A stretch of DNA of 37,872 bases from Chara braunii (Eukaryota; Streptophyta; Charophyceae; Charales; Characeae). Positions 12,060-22,394 of this stretch are shown here, piece after piece. Position numbers and translations under genes: made by a program. The stretch covers positions 1,909,984 through 1,947,855 of the forward strand of contig BFEA01000235.1 of assembly GCA_003427395.1 (NCBI GenBank), given 5' to 3'. Numbering within the stretch: position 1 is the stretch's first letter; each line of letters opens with the position of its first letter. Under the pieces are notes generated by a model. That model saw nothing but the letters and a program-made list of their open reading frames with translations, was not told the DNA's origin and did no database searches.

Positions 12060-13044
12060 NNNNNNNNNNNNNNNNNNNNNNNNNNNNNNNNNNNNNNNNN
12101 NNNNNNNNNNNNNNNNNNNNNNNNNNNNNNNNNNNNNNNNNNNNNNNNNNNNNNNNNNNNNNNNNNNNNNNNNNNNNNNNNNNNNNNNNNNNNNNNNNNN
12201 NNNNNNNNNNNNNNNNNNNNNNNNNNNNNNNNNNNNNNNNNNNNNNNNNNNNNNNNNNNNNNNNNNNNNNNNNNNNNNNNNNNNNNNNNNNNNNNNNNNN
12301 NNNNNNNNNNNNNNNNNNNNNNNNNNNNNNNNNNNNNNNNNNNNNNNNNNNNNNNNNNNNNNNNNNNNNNNNNNNNNNNNNNNNNNNNNNNNNNNNNNNN
12401 NNNNNNNNNNNNNNNNNNNNNNNNNNNNNNNNNNNNNNNNNNNNNNNNNNNNNNNNNNNNNNNNNNNNNNNNNNNNNNNNNNNNNNNNNNNNNNNNNNNN
12501 NNNNNNNNNNNNNNNNNNNNNNNNNNNNNNNNNNNNNNNNNNNNNNNNNNNNNNNNNNNNNNNNNNNNNNNNNNNNNNNNNNNNNNNNNNNNNNNNNNNN
12601 NNNNNNNNNNNNNNNNNNNNNNNNNNNNNNNNNNNNNNNNNNNNNNNNNNNNNNNNNNNNNNNNNNNNNNNNNNNNNNNNNNNNNNNNNNNNNNNNNNNN
12701 NNNNNNNNNNNNNNNNNNNNNNNNNNNNNNNNNNNNNNNNNNNNNNNNNNNNNNNNNNNNNNNNNNNNNNNNNNNNNNNNNNNNNNNNNNNNNNNNNNNN
12801 NNNNNNNNNNNNNNNNNNNNNNNNNNNNNNNNNNNNNNNNNNNNNNNNNNNNNNNNNNNNNNNNNNNNNNNNNNNNNNNNNNNNNNNNNNNNNNNNNNNN
12901 NNNNNNNNNNNNNNNNNNNNNNNNNNNNNNNNNNNNNNNNNNNNNNNNNNNNNNNNNNNNNNNNNNNNNNNNNNNNNNNNNNNNNNNNNNNNNNNNNNNN
13001 NNNNNNNNNNNNNNNNNNNNNNNNNNNNNNNNNNNNNNNNNNNN
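12060..13044. other. Assembly gap of 985 N
   Basis: There are 985 consecutive N. Open frames that cross it are artefacts. The right edge begins GGTGAACAGGTAAGTC on the plus strand, which resembles a splice donor, so an exon could be hidden in the gap. Confidence 0.99.
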
Positions 13045-13514
13045 GGTGAACAGGTAAGTCTTTTGACAATGCCCTTTGCCTTAGATTTAGATGTGCCTGT
13101 TGATAGAGAACTTGACTTTTGACCTGTTTTCACGTTTCTGAGCCCTGGCAAGATACCTTTTCACAATGCTTTACTTTTACAAGGCCCGTGCTNCTCTATT
13201 TTTACAAGGCCTGAGGCCTATATCGGGTAAAGGCCCTTTTATATGGCACAACCATCATCCTGTACATTGCACCACTGATGATATTGTTAATGATGCAGCA
13301 ATGTTGATGAGGATACTGTCATAGTGATGATGTCTCTGTCCGAATCGCTTGACACGATAGACAATGATGATGGCGATGAATACCTTGCTGCCCCTGCTGC
13401 TGTCGATGCTAAGAGTGGCGAAAAATGAGCTCCTTGTTGGATGATGGGCCAAGGGGGGTCAGTGAGTGATCATCAATTGCATGGGAGGCTGGGAGCTATA
13501 TTGCAGGTACGCAC

Positions 13515-13690
13515 ACAGTGTAATCGGACAGGGTGCGAGGAGCAGCATAGATGTGTTGATGTACTGTGTTATTGAACAGGGTGTGATGAGCAGTATAGAT
13601 GTAATGAATGCTAGATGGTACTGTGTTATCGAACAGGGTGTGATGAGCAGTTCAGATGTGATCGAACTAGGTGTAATGAATGCTTCTGGC
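13515..13690. repeat. Imperfect tandem repeats, three to four units
   Basis: Units share GTGTTAT(T/C)GAACAGGGTG, then TGATGAGCAG and AGATGT, with related partial words (TCGGACAGGGTGCGAGGAGC and ATCGAACTAGGTGTAATGAA) at the ends. No coding meaning is apparent. Confidence 0.7.
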
Positions 13691-14340
13691 CTGTGCCGTT
13701 GTGTGCCATTAGGGATTCGATACAGTTACCTGTTTTAAATTTTAAACTTTGCTGTCCGAGTGTGAGAACTCAGCCTCGAACACGTTACCGGTTTTCTAAT
13801 CGGCTGCGCACCCTCGGGGTACTTCTGAAGTTAGACCCTGGGTGTTTGGGGCAGTAAGGGAGTTTTGGATTTTCTGTTGGTTAGGTACCTGGTCGATGTT
13901 AGCCGCAGGATTATTAGCTTGTAGCAGTTTCCGGTCTACTCGCCTCGTTGGAGGTGTCTAAGACCGTGTTGTTTTCCCGTCTTTTGCTCGCTATTAATAC
14001 GTAGGTGTGGAGCACTGTGGACTAAGGAAGACCTCTTGGTCCTAGCATTGACCCCGACCGTGACGGCGGCGGATCGTCAGTGCCGGGTGGACTGTGTTAA
14101 GCAGCGGTTCTTGGGTTAGAAGTTTGAAAGGTGGAACCATTGGTTACTTGTGTTTACGTCTACGTGTCACTATGTGACCATGAGTGCTCTGCTTTGTGCT
14201 CTTGCACACTCTGTGTTCTGCACACTCTGTGTTCTTGCACACTGTACTGTCACCATACCTACATCTCAACAATCATTGTCCCGACCACAATAAGAGAACA
14301 ATATTTGTTTGGAAACGGTTACCCTTCTGTGAGGTTCCAC

Positions 14341-14433
14341 TTTTTTTTTTTTTTTGGAAAAACAGAACCTTATGGTTCTGGCTCCATATCCGTTCTCGCA
14401 ATAGCAGTCGGATTCCTATTCCACCGGCAAGTC
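14341..14433 (-). mobile_element. SINE-like retroposon family B, copy 1
   Basis: On the minus strand the element reads GACTTGCC, then GGAATAGGAATCC, then GGAGCCAGAACCATAAGGTTCTGTTTTTCC and an A tail (T at 14341-14355). The 3' end contains a small hairpin (AGAACC-ATA-GGTTCT). The same blocks recur at 15465, 26671, 28608 and 32431, some with A tails, showing a dispersed retroposon. I see no A or B box, so its origin is unknown. Confidence 0.65.
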
Positions 14434-14450
14434 AAAAGGGTTACGACTCT

Positions 14451-14890
14451 GTTGAAGTTTATTCTGAGTTGCGGATCTGCAAAGCAGTGGTAAGAGACAA
14501 CTCTACAGCTCCCCCCGACTCCGAAGAATCTACGTCTAGACCTACAGTGAACATTTGATGCCTTTCTCCATGAATTTATCCATGGCATGGACTATATCTT
14601 CAACTTTCCTGCCAGCTTACGCTACGGCGCTTGCGATGTCATTTGCGCAGCACTAAGAGGCAGCAAAAGTTGCTTCGCTTGTAGCCTCTGAGGCTCCTCC
14701 TTTTTTTTTTCCTTCTTTTTTTCTTTCTTTTCAATCTGATGTTGCAATCAAAGCGGAACCTCACACTGTGAGGTTCGTTTCGCTTTGGTTGCACCATCAG
14801 ACTGCAAATAAAAAGGAAAAAAAAGGAAAAAAACTTAAAAAAACTGACTGCTTTGCAGGTATGTGTAACTCAGAATCAGGTTCCATCAAC
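14451..14890. mobile_element. Inverted-repeat element with internal hairpin
   Basis: The segment 14451-14491 (containing CTGAGTTGCGGATCTGCAAA) recurs inverted at 14843-14890 (CTTTGCAGGTATGTGTAACT plus CAGAAT). The arms are degenerate. A separate strong hairpin sits inside at 14736-14800. It is probably a decayed non-autonomous DNA transposon with later insertions. Confidence 0.5.
14736..14800. repeat. 65-nt hairpin, arms of about 30 nt
   Basis: The left arm CTGATGTTGCAATCAAAGCG plus GAACCTCACA pairs with TGTGAGGTTC plus CGCTTTGGTTGCACCATCAG with a few mismatches, a small bulge and almost no loop. Size and pairing would suit a small-RNA precursor or a MITE core; the tiny loop favours a foldback element. 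Confidence 0.7.
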
Positions 14891-15464
14891 AGAAAATGGG
14901 AAAAGGTTGAAAGGATGTATGGTTGCTTCTGTTGTGTGTAGGGATGCTCGTGATGACGAGTGGCGTTTTGGAAGATTCCATGTATGTTTCTTGTGTTTTG
15001 GCCTGTGTCAGGCTGTGTGCAGTTTTGTCCGCTCCTGGTCACTTGCGGGCGTTTATATTTTTTTGTTTCTAATAGGCGGAGGCTATAACGCCCATAGCAT
15101 AAAGTGCCAACTGGGGCTGGTACTGTGAACAGTTCCTTGGCTTTGTTTTGTTTTTGCTGAGTTTGACACTGTTTGGGACGTAGACGACAGACTTAAATAC
15201 AGTAGTATCGAGATAATCGACCTCTTTTCAGGACTGACGTGTAGATGCTGATCCTGAATGGTGTTTTATCTCTGTATTTTTTGGCCCGTTCGTTGAGTTT
15301 GACTTCTGTGTACTTGACGTGACTACGTGGCGTATGACGCGACTGTGTTGCGTACGGCTTGACGAGTATTTTTCTATCTTGCTTATCTGCCTCAGTTCAT
15401 AAACATAAACTGCTTCTGTTGTCGGACTTGAAGACACAGTTCACATCCCAGCTTTCCAAGCAAG

Positions 15465-15520
15465 TTTTTTTTTTTTTAAAATGGCTCTGGTTCCATATTC
15501 ATTCTGGGGGAGCATAGGGC
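15465..15520 (-). mobile_element. SINE-like family B, short copy
   Basis: A T run (15465-15477) is followed by TGGCTCTGGTTCCATATTCA and TTCTGGGGGAGC, matching the corresponding section of the copies at 14341 and 26671. It is truncated on the other side. Confidence 0.5.
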
Positions 15521-15684
15521 AAGACACAATTTACTTTCAGCTTTCATGGCAACATGTTCAGAGTTAAATCTCACACAATTTCACCAAAGTATTACAGGAC
15601 TCTAAATGCCATTGCAATCGAGGGACCATAACAAGGATGTCACATTAGAATTGCAGTACTTTATTTCACTCGTCTGCTTCCAGT

Positions 15685-15750
15685 GGAGTTTGAACTCAGC
15701 ACCTGGTCCGTATTTCATCAGTTTCAGTGGTATACCAACTGAGTTAGGCC
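15685..15750 (-). mobile_element. tRNA-like SINE head or tRNA relic
   Basis: Minus-strand reading starts GGCCTAACTCAGTTGGTATA (an A-box-like D arm) and reaches GCTGAGTTCAAACTCC (a B-box-like T arm) about 50 nt later. The acceptor stem and anticodon arm do not pair well, so this is not a functional tRNA gene. It differs from the T1 and T2 SINE heads below. Confidence 0.5.
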
Positions 15751-16233
15751 AAAGGATGGCACACTCTACTCTTCCAAAGTTTAAAAAAATGGTTGAGGCA
15801 ATGAGACTATGAGACCATGGGACAATGGGACAATGGGTCCTAACCTGAGTCCTTTCGATCAGATACAGCTGCCGCTCGTACTCTCTCCTTGCCTGCAGTC
15901 ATTTCCAGCGCAAGAGAGAAAAAGAAACAGATGGCGAGGGAGCAAAGACAAAGAGAAAATCAATGCCACATATCAACAGCCAGTCAGGACCGAGACAAAC
16001 ACAGTTCATCAGGATTCAGCAGAGATAAGGAACACTATCTTACAAAAAAAAAGAAAAGAAAAAAAAAAGAAAAGGAACACTATCTATAGGTTGTACGACC
16101 TATAGATAGGTTGTACAACCTATAGATAAGTTGCGCGACGACCACATGGTAAAATGTGAAAAGGACAGTTAATAGTACTTAATACTAAATAGACTAGTAG
16201 ATGGGTCTTGTGTATGTTTTGTTTTTAGGACTC

Positions 16234-16248
16234 AAGAAAGAAAGAAAA

Positions 16249-16311
<63 letters not shown>
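16234..16311. repeat. GAAA microsatellite
   Basis: This is a nearly pure (GAAA)n array of about 18 units, slightly interrupted at the left end. Confidence 0.95.
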
Positions 16312-16371
16312 GGAACCAAGTTTGCACCAAAAAAAAAAAAGGGAAGTTGCATCTGTAGTATCTGTACCCCG

Positions 16372-16820
16372 TTTAAAGATCGGAATACCCACTATACCGA
16401 GTCCAGCACCAAACTTGCATCTATACCCAGACCAGCACCAAACTTGCATCTATACCCAGACCAGCACCCAACTTGCATCCATACCCAGACCCTGTCCAAC
16501 TTAGTTCATAGTACTTAATACCCTACTTTTCCCAGGCACCAACTTATACGCGCACTCAGTCCCACAGGCCCTTGGTTGGGGAACACAAAATTATGCTTAT
16601 GCCCAGGAACCAGGCAGGTGAAATTGGGTACTATCCACATAATTTGCCCGGGCATGAGCACAATGTGAGCTTTGCGGTAGTTGGGTATAACTCCAATTTG
16701 GTGGTACCAACCTGGGCCCACCTTCGGTCCCGCCCATGCAAATAATTTGCACAGACCGTTTCCCAGGTACAGATGCAAGTTGGCATTGGGACTGGGTATA
16801 TCCAGTATTCCTATCTTTAA
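16372..16820. mobile_element. MITE-like element with long degenerate TIRs
   Basis: The left end TTTAAAGATCGGAATAC is matched in inverted orientation by GTATTCCTATCTTTAAA at 16805-16820. The similarity continues inward through a version of ACTTGCATCT(A/G)TACC. No transposase frame is present. Next to the left end a 31-bp unit (CCAGCACCAAACTTGCATCT plus ATACCCAGA) is tandemly repeated three times (16402-16493). Confidence 0.55.
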
Positions 16821-16952
16821 ACCACCAGTACCTCCACGTTTTTAGGCCGTTAACGCGGTGGTTGAATCGGTGCGCCGTGCGGGTCCATATGCATTTGCAT
16901 CAGAGCCTCCCCAGAGTGGGCTTAAGACCCCCTGGGGTACTGGTGGTTTAAA
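16816..16952. mobile_element. MITE with GTACTGGTGGTTTAA terminal repeats
   Basis: TTTAAACCACCAGTAC at 16816-16831 is perfectly inverted as GTACTGGTGGTTTAAA at 16937-16952, bounding a 137-bp element with no coding capacity. The same 15-bp terminus recurs at 24085, 27345, 27500, 27574, 27718, 27746 and 28381, defining a family. It abuts the element at 16372. Confidence 0.75.
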
Positions 16953-17241
16953 TGGGGGTACAGATGCAATCCCCCCCCCCCCTTCTCTCCCCCCCCCAAA
17001 ACAGGCGCATCTGCAGTTACTGTACTGAACTTTCAAGTGTGCTCAAAGCAATCTTTCAATTGCCTACAGCCTTGAAATTGAAATTCATTCACAAGGGTCT
17101 GCCTGAGGTACCGACTAGTACCCTGAGTCTCAAGAGAGTCAACTCTTCGGGCTCTGGTCAAAGTTGGAACAAATTAGAAAAAGTGAGGGACCAGGTACCG
17201 CAGGCTTTTATCTTCCTGAGATATTTTCATACATTGTACAT

Positions 17242-17386
17242 GGGACGCTGGACCCGTTTTCCAGCAGGTGTGGCTCTTCACTAATAGATGGAGCCTCCCC
17301 CACGATACTAGCGGTGTCTGCTCATATCAGCACCCCTAGTAGTCTGAGGGGAATTCTTTTCTTTTTTTTTCTTTTTTTTCTTTTTT
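17242..17386 (+). mobile_element. SINE-like retroposon family A, copy 1
   Basis: It starts GGGACGCTGGACCCGTTTTC plus CAGCAGGTG, passes TAGATGGAGCCTCCCC and ends in a hairpin around GTGTCTGCTCATATCAGCAC, then a pyrimidine-rich stretch. The flanks share GGTACCGACTA and CCCTGAGTCTC (17108-17132 and 17392-17415), a possible long target-site duplication that would place the real 5' end near 17133. Related copies lie at 22285, 23403, 30630, 31506, 32890 and 32983. Confidence 0.7.
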
Positions 17387-17424
17387 AAAAAAGGTACCGA
17401 CTACCCTGAGTCTCCATTTTTGAC

Positions 17425-17627
17425 GAATGATCCTTGTACTGTACCCAACCTGGGTACATGGGAATTTGTCAGAAATTGGGCCAGGTTCCCACGTACCCAG
17501 ATTGGTGTTAAAAGTGGGTGGGAACCTGGGTACGTGGGAACTCGTTGGAACTTGGGGGGCCAAGTTCCCACTTACCCAGCTCCCCACCCACGTACCCAAT
17601 TCTGAGCAATGATCCTTGTAATCTACC
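17425..17627. repeat. Foldback cluster of GGTACGTGGGAAC words
   Basis: GTTCCCACGTACCCAG (17487-17502) is inverted as CTGGGTACGTGGGAAC (17526-17541), and more copies in both directions follow up to 17600. The words AATGATCCTTGTA begin and end the cluster (17426 and 17606). It is probably a small foldback transposon or overlapping MITEs. Confidence 0.6.
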
Positions 17628-17979
17628 CTAAAGCTGGGGGGGGGGGATGACCTTGAGATATCATCGTCGAATTGATCAGACCCAGGTAATTTTCAGAACC
17701 CAGCCGGAAATTTCATCCATCTAGTTCCATTTGGATTCGAATTTCGAACACAGGTGCATATTTAAACAGTTTCCCGTGGGTGCAAACAACATTTGGCGAA
17801 AGGTCACTTCGGAATTCCATATTAAAATGGAAACGAAAATGAGAGAAAAATAAAAAATAAAAACATTCAGGGGTACCCCTTAGACCACCACCAGACCTTC
17901 TGAGCCTTTTTTCCCCGAGGTTGATTTCTGCTGTGCACACATTACTGCCGAAACTGGCGTCTTGTGTGATTTGCCTGGT

Positions 17980-18233
17980 GATGCCACCCTTTTTCGCCTG
18001 GTCGATTGAGGCCCCAAGGGGGTGGCGCGGGGGTTAACGTCGGAACAAAATGGCCAGGAAACATACTGGTCTGGTGGCTTAAACTTTTTTTTTTTTTTTT
18101 TTTTTTTTGATGCCACCCTTTTTCGCCCAGTCGGTTGAGCCCCCAAGAGGGTGGTGCAGGGGTTAACGTCGGAACAAAATGGCCAGGAAACATACTGGTC
18201 TGGTGGCTTAAACTTTTTTTTTTTTTTTTTTTT
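17980..18233. repeat. Tandem dimer of a 125-129 bp unit with poly(T)
   Basis: Units 17980-18108 and 18109-18233 are about 92 percent alike by eye. Both begin GATGCCACCCTTTTTCGCC, include GTTAACGTCGGAACAAAATG and end GGTGGCTTAAAC plus a 22-24 base T run. On the minus strand each unit starts with an A run, so this may be a dimeric retroposon or one copy retroposed into the A tail of another. Confidence 0.85.
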
Positions 18234-18841
18234 CTGTCATCGCATGCACTCCATGATGGAGTGTACTACTCCTGGTGATCAGCATCTATCTGGTGACGAC
18301 CACTACTGCAAGGAAAATGAGCGATAGCGAATTCCAGAAACCAAACAGCATCATACACATGAAACCAGATAGTCGTGACCTCGAACCAAAAGCAGAATTG
18401 CAACTCGAGTTCCACCAAATAAGAGCACAGCAAAAGCTCACGAGTGACAATGTTGGAATAGTCTCATCATCATCAACAATGAACCAATGTCGATTCCCTA
18501 TCTGGCGCTCAGCGCCCAGACTACGAATGGCAGATCCTATCTAGCCTATCTACAATGCTGCCGGTGGCGTCAACAGCTCCCCGAAGTACGAGCAGATCTC
18601 GGCCAATGCCGTTCGCCTCAAGCACCAGGTATGTCTCACGCTTCACTCACAACCTTGATCCCCCACACAGATGCCACGCGCACCCAAGGACCACCATGCG
18701 CCCCATCCAGCATCTCGCAGGCCAGCTCGGCTATGGCTGCCTGCGTGTGCCCTGCTCGCCCGTGAGCGCTTCGGCGCTTGCCTGCCAGTAGCGCAGCAGT
18801 GCTTGCGCAGCAAATAGCAAGTGCCCGAATGCCGCATGCGG

Positions 18842-18877
18842 AGGCAGGCACTTTCTTTTATCAAAGTGCCCTGCCTG
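18842..18877. repeat. Short hairpin in GC-rich intronic DNA
   Basis: GGCAGGCACTTT is inverted as AAAGTGCCCTGCC around an 8-base loop. The surrounding 18300-19350 stretch is GC-rich with open frames on both strands, but none has convincing protein-like composition. Confidence 0.5.
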
Positions 18878-19658
18878 CTGTGAGCTGCCTGGCTGCGATG
18901 GGACCCTGCCCAGAAGCTTCCGGTAGGCCCCAAGTGGCTGAGACCCTGACCCAGGGAATCACACGTAGGGCCAGGGGTGGTTACCCGTGTCCAACTGCCA
19001 GCAGCCTGTGTTCAGTCCACGCCCCGTGTCTGGCCCAGGGCCTGCCTCAGATTCATATGGAAAAACTTAAGGCAGGCAGGGCCTGGGCTCCCCAACCAAC
19101 TGGCGCTGCGCAACTGCCTGAATTTCCCAGCTGCGTCCAACCCAGCCAAAAGTACGCCTCTCGTGCCTTGTCAGGGCCGCCTTCACTTAGGGCCGCCGTT
19201 CTGGCTGAAACAGGGCCCAGTAGGGCTTACCGAGGCCTTGAGCCTCGCACCAGCTTTCTCAGTGTTGGGAAAAACGGGAATATACGTCACACCGCATTTT
19301 TGGGGGGACTGGACGAGGCTCGGCAGAAAGGAAAAGCCTGGTCCCTATGGGCCCATTTATAAAAACAAAAAAAAAGAAAAAGAAGAAGTAACTGCACCTT
19401 GACGTTTGCTGTTGGTGAAGGCCGTGACTAGAAACGTACTCACATCAACAGTTGGCAAAATGAATGTCGCCGCACATCCTCTCGCTACTCTTATGTATAG
19501 TACGGGGGAACACCAACCACACCTGGAACCCTCCCCAGCCCACGGGCCCACAGGGTAGGTTGGCACCACAGCAGTGGCGTGAGAGAAAGGCTTGTATCAG
19601 CCCCTCATCGCGATGATGCGGGGTGATCAGGCATTGCTGACGGGGGAAACTGGCAATG

Positions 19659-19771
19659 CTACCGTCTTCCCCCGAACATAACGCACCCCAAAAATGAATG
19701 TATACAAGCTATATTTCCGGCCAGATACAGCCAAAATGAGGGTGCGCTGTGTGTTCGGGGGAAGACGGTAG
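19659..19771. mobile_element. TA-flanked MITE, terminus CCGTCTTCCCCCGAA
   Basis: CTACCGTCTTCCCCCGAACA at the left is inverted at the right as GTTCGGGGGAAGACGGTAG, and similarity continues inward to GCGCACCC. TA lies just outside each end (19660-19661 and 19769-19770), the target-site signature of Tc1/mariner-type elements. A second member is at 29618. Confidence 0.8.
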
Positions 19772-19944
19772 TGCCGAGCGTCTTTGGCCAGTCACTTGCA
19801 CCTCCCCCTACCCCCCTCCAACCCCACATCAGCGGTGTCTAATGACCAATATCATTGCTGCATTGCAACCAACAATATCTGGCCAAGGTCCTGCCGATGC
19901 TGGCTTGGAGAGCCAACGGGTTATCTCTAGCTGCTAGAACACCA

Positions 19945-20035
19945 ATCTTGCCCAGGCACGTACATGAGGCCAATGGGGATTGAGCCCACGACCTCCTGAA
20001 TGCAACTTCTGTGCCTTACCAACTGAGTGAGTTTT
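19945..20035 (-). mobile_element. tRNA-derived SINE family T1, truncated copy
   Basis: On the minus strand CTCACTCAGTTGGTAAGGCA (A-box region) is followed by GGAGGTCGTGGGCTCAATCC (B-box region) and CCATTGGCCTCATG, then CCTGGGC. The order and sequence match the full-length copy at 31057-31447. Most of the body is missing. Confidence 0.75.
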
Positions 20036-20458
20036 CAAGTTTCAACTATTTTGCCATTGATCTTCTTAAACCCCACCAGTACTTCCTAACGTTGTGCCCG
20101 CGAAAAGAGGCTCAGAGGTAGATAGTGGTGGTTTAAATTTAATTAACATCTCACTTTTCATACTCATTCATATCTCCTACAATTATTATTATTATTATTA
20201 TTTAACTGCTAAATCCATGTTTCTCTATGGATGTAAGTGGAGCTGAGGGGCATACCTGCCAAAAATAGGGTGACTCCACCTCCCTCCCCTCCTCATCCCT
20301 GTTCCTCCCTGCTCATTGTCTTCTGTGTGTAGTTTTATCAATTATTTGTTACCTATCTCAAACTTGAAACTTTTCACTGGGAGCAAAACTTATCAAAAAT
20401 CACTGAGCACTGTGCAAAAAAAAAAAGCTTTTGTTGTCAATTGAAAGTTTAGATTAAA

Positions 20459-20464
<6 letters not shown>

Positions 20465-20490
<26 letters not shown>

Positions 20491-20492
20491 GG
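20465..20492. repeat. Run of 28 G
   Basis: This is an uninterrupted G homopolymer. Its length should be regarded as approximate because such runs are error-prone in sequencing. Confidence 0.9.
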
Positions 20493-20705
20493 AAGGAATG
20501 ATTTGTACTGTGTGGCAATTAGCCACCCACCCACGCAGATGGTGTACCTATAGTTGATTACATCATGGCTTCCTGTAATTGATCTGCTTTTTCATTTCCA
20601 AATTCCAACATATTTTTGAGTCTCGACCCTATTCGTTCTATTCCACTCTACCATTTAGTTTGATTCGCTATATCATGCCTTCTATTCACTTCTGCATATA
20701 TCCCG

Positions 20706-20708
<3 letters not shown>

Positions 20709-20775
<67 letters not shown>
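20709..20775. repeat. (AG)n microsatellite
   Basis: This is a pure AG dinucleotide repeat of about 33 units. The open frame of alternating Arg-Glu that it creates is spurious. Confidence 0.95.
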
Positions 20776-20778
<3 letters not shown>

Positions 20779-20963
20779 AACAAGCTTCGCTACCCGAACG
20801 TTACGAGTACTGATCACACTTGGGGACTGATCGAGAGGCCACTGGGCCGTCAATTTGAGGTTTGGCAGTTAGCATCCCAAGGGACATGGAAAGAGAGCGG
20901 TCCTGAATGTATCATCTTCGTCCATGTAACCACCTGACGGAGTATATCTTGCGTCTAAAGCTT

Positions 20964-20968
<5 letters not shown>

Positions 20969-21046
<78 letters not shown>
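20969..21046. repeat. (AG)n microsatellite, second array
   Basis: This is a pure AG repeat of about 39 units, 190 bp from the first array and in the same orientation. Confidence 0.95.
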
Positions 21047-21051
<5 letters not shown>

Positions 21052-21312
21052 TCCAGTAGCTGCTTCTGGCTTGTCCTCACTCACCCAAAGAGGTATGTGC
21101 TCGCAGAACTCAGTACCCACCTCTCCGGTCTGCTCCAGCTCTCCCTTCTCTTTCACAATGCCCTGGGGCAAGGTCCCACTTACCCAGATTCTTCATCGAC
21201 TCAAGCTTCTGCAGTTTGGCCTGTGATTCCAAGCGGAAATTTGTCTGGTTTCACACTGGTCCCCTCATTCAGTTCTGGTTCCTTTTCTGCCAGCAAGCCA
21301 GAAGATACTATT

Positions 21313-21755
21313 GCGCGCATACTCGCACACGCATAGCAAAACAGCAAAATTTGCCGCGTTCGCCACTCCCAGGTTGCCCTTTTGCTGTGTTGCACAGTCA
21401 CACAGGGGTAGAAAATTGGAAAAGACAATGTGGCCTGATGCCCTGCCATTTGCGATTTTGCCCTCTTGTGCGGTCACACAGGAAAAGTAGTTAAGGGAGG
21501 GATGCCTGCAATTTGCCAGTTTCTCTTCTATGAGCTCGCTGATTTCGGAAAAAAAAGAAAAAGAAAAAAAAAAGCCAACACCTCTACAGGTGGTGGCAAA
21601 TTGCTAAACCCCACAGCAGCCCTGCAGGCCACTGACATTCGCCACACCAATTGCGAATTTGATGGGCGGGTGGGCAAAGTGTGACTGCAAAATTATGCAA
21701 TTTTTTGCTGTTTTGCAGCTTTTGCCCAAAACGCCCCTACTGTGAGTATGCCCTG
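21313..21755. mobile_element. Possible TIR element of the GGGCATACTCAC family
   Basis: GCGCGCATACTCGCACAC at the left end resembles the inverse of TACTGTGAGTATGCCCT at 21739-21755. Just inside, both ends carry CAAAACAGCAAAA in inverted orientation. No transposase frame is visible. The termini match the clearer element at 26776. Confidence 0.5.
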
Positions 21756-22066
21756 AATCACACAAACTTCTCCACAAAAGGGCTGGGGCATTGTCCCAAA
21801 ATCTTCTTTTTTTGTTTTTTGTTTTTTTTTTGCATTGTCCCAGAATCTTTGCTGTACAAGTTACAAATTCTTTTTTTTTTTTTTTCAGCTTTTCTTAAAC
21901 TTTAGAGTAAGTTTATAACTTCATACATAGTAGTTCATACAAATTTAGTTAATATTGTTGGCTTGTGTCACGCCACTTTTCGGCGCACCCCCCTCTATCG
22001 ATATGGTGCAAGTCTGTTCCACGGTCTCCCCTTATCATGTCAATATTCGCTGCTTATCACCGTTAT

Positions 22067-22232
22067 GGGCCAGATCCCACTGGCAAAGAGGATTGGAACA
22101 AGTGTCTGAATTTGGACCTGTTCCACGCAGAGATGCAGAAAAGTAGATCAATCACAGATTTTCGCACCTGTCCACAAACACGACCACATTCAGACACTTA
22201 CTACAATCCTCTTTGCCAGTGGGATCTGGCCC
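22067..22232. mobile_element. MITE with 29-bp perfect TIRs
   Basis: The first 29 bases, starting GGGCCAGATCCCACTGGCAA, are perfectly inverted at the right end, and weaker pairing continues to about 50 bases. TAT flanks both sides, a possible 3-bp target duplication. The element is 166 bp with no coding capacity. It is related to those at 26285 and 28047, whose ends share GGTCCC. Confidence 0.85.
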
Positions 22233-22284
22233 TATGAACTCCTGCCTTGATGGTTTGCCCAAGGCCATGGTTCCATTCACAGCT

Positions 22285-22393
22285 GGATAGATGGATCCTC
22301 CCGGGGATTGCTAGTGGTGTCTGCTCTTATCAGCACCCCTAGCAATCTACTGGGTTGTTTTGTTAAAAAAATAAATAAATAAAAAATAAAAAT
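22285..22393 (+). mobile_element. SINE-like family A, 5'-truncated copy
   Basis: Only the 3' part is present: ATAGATGGATCCTCCC, then the hairpin GATTGCTAGTGGTG / CACCCCTAGCAATC around CTGCTCTTATCAG, then an A-rich tail (22364-22391). 5' truncation is typical of LINE-mediated retroposition. Confidence 0.7.
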
Positions 22394-22394
22394 T

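Noticed and set aside
11943-13151. Frames of 360-402 codons
   Set aside because: Most of each is the N gap.
13700-14130. Possible LTR of a retrotransposon
   Set aside because: No TG..CA-bounded direct repeat partner, primer-binding site or polypurine tract was found in the window.
15685-15750. Functional tRNA gene (also considered at 19966, 28690, 29075 and 31375)
   Set aside because: A and B boxes are recognisable but acceptor and anticodon stems do not pair; the repeated bodies show they are SINE heads.
18778-19362. Plus-strand frame of 194 codons in GC-rich DNA
   Set aside because: Overlapping frames on both strands are equally open, which reflects GC content. There is no recognisable domain and no splice context.
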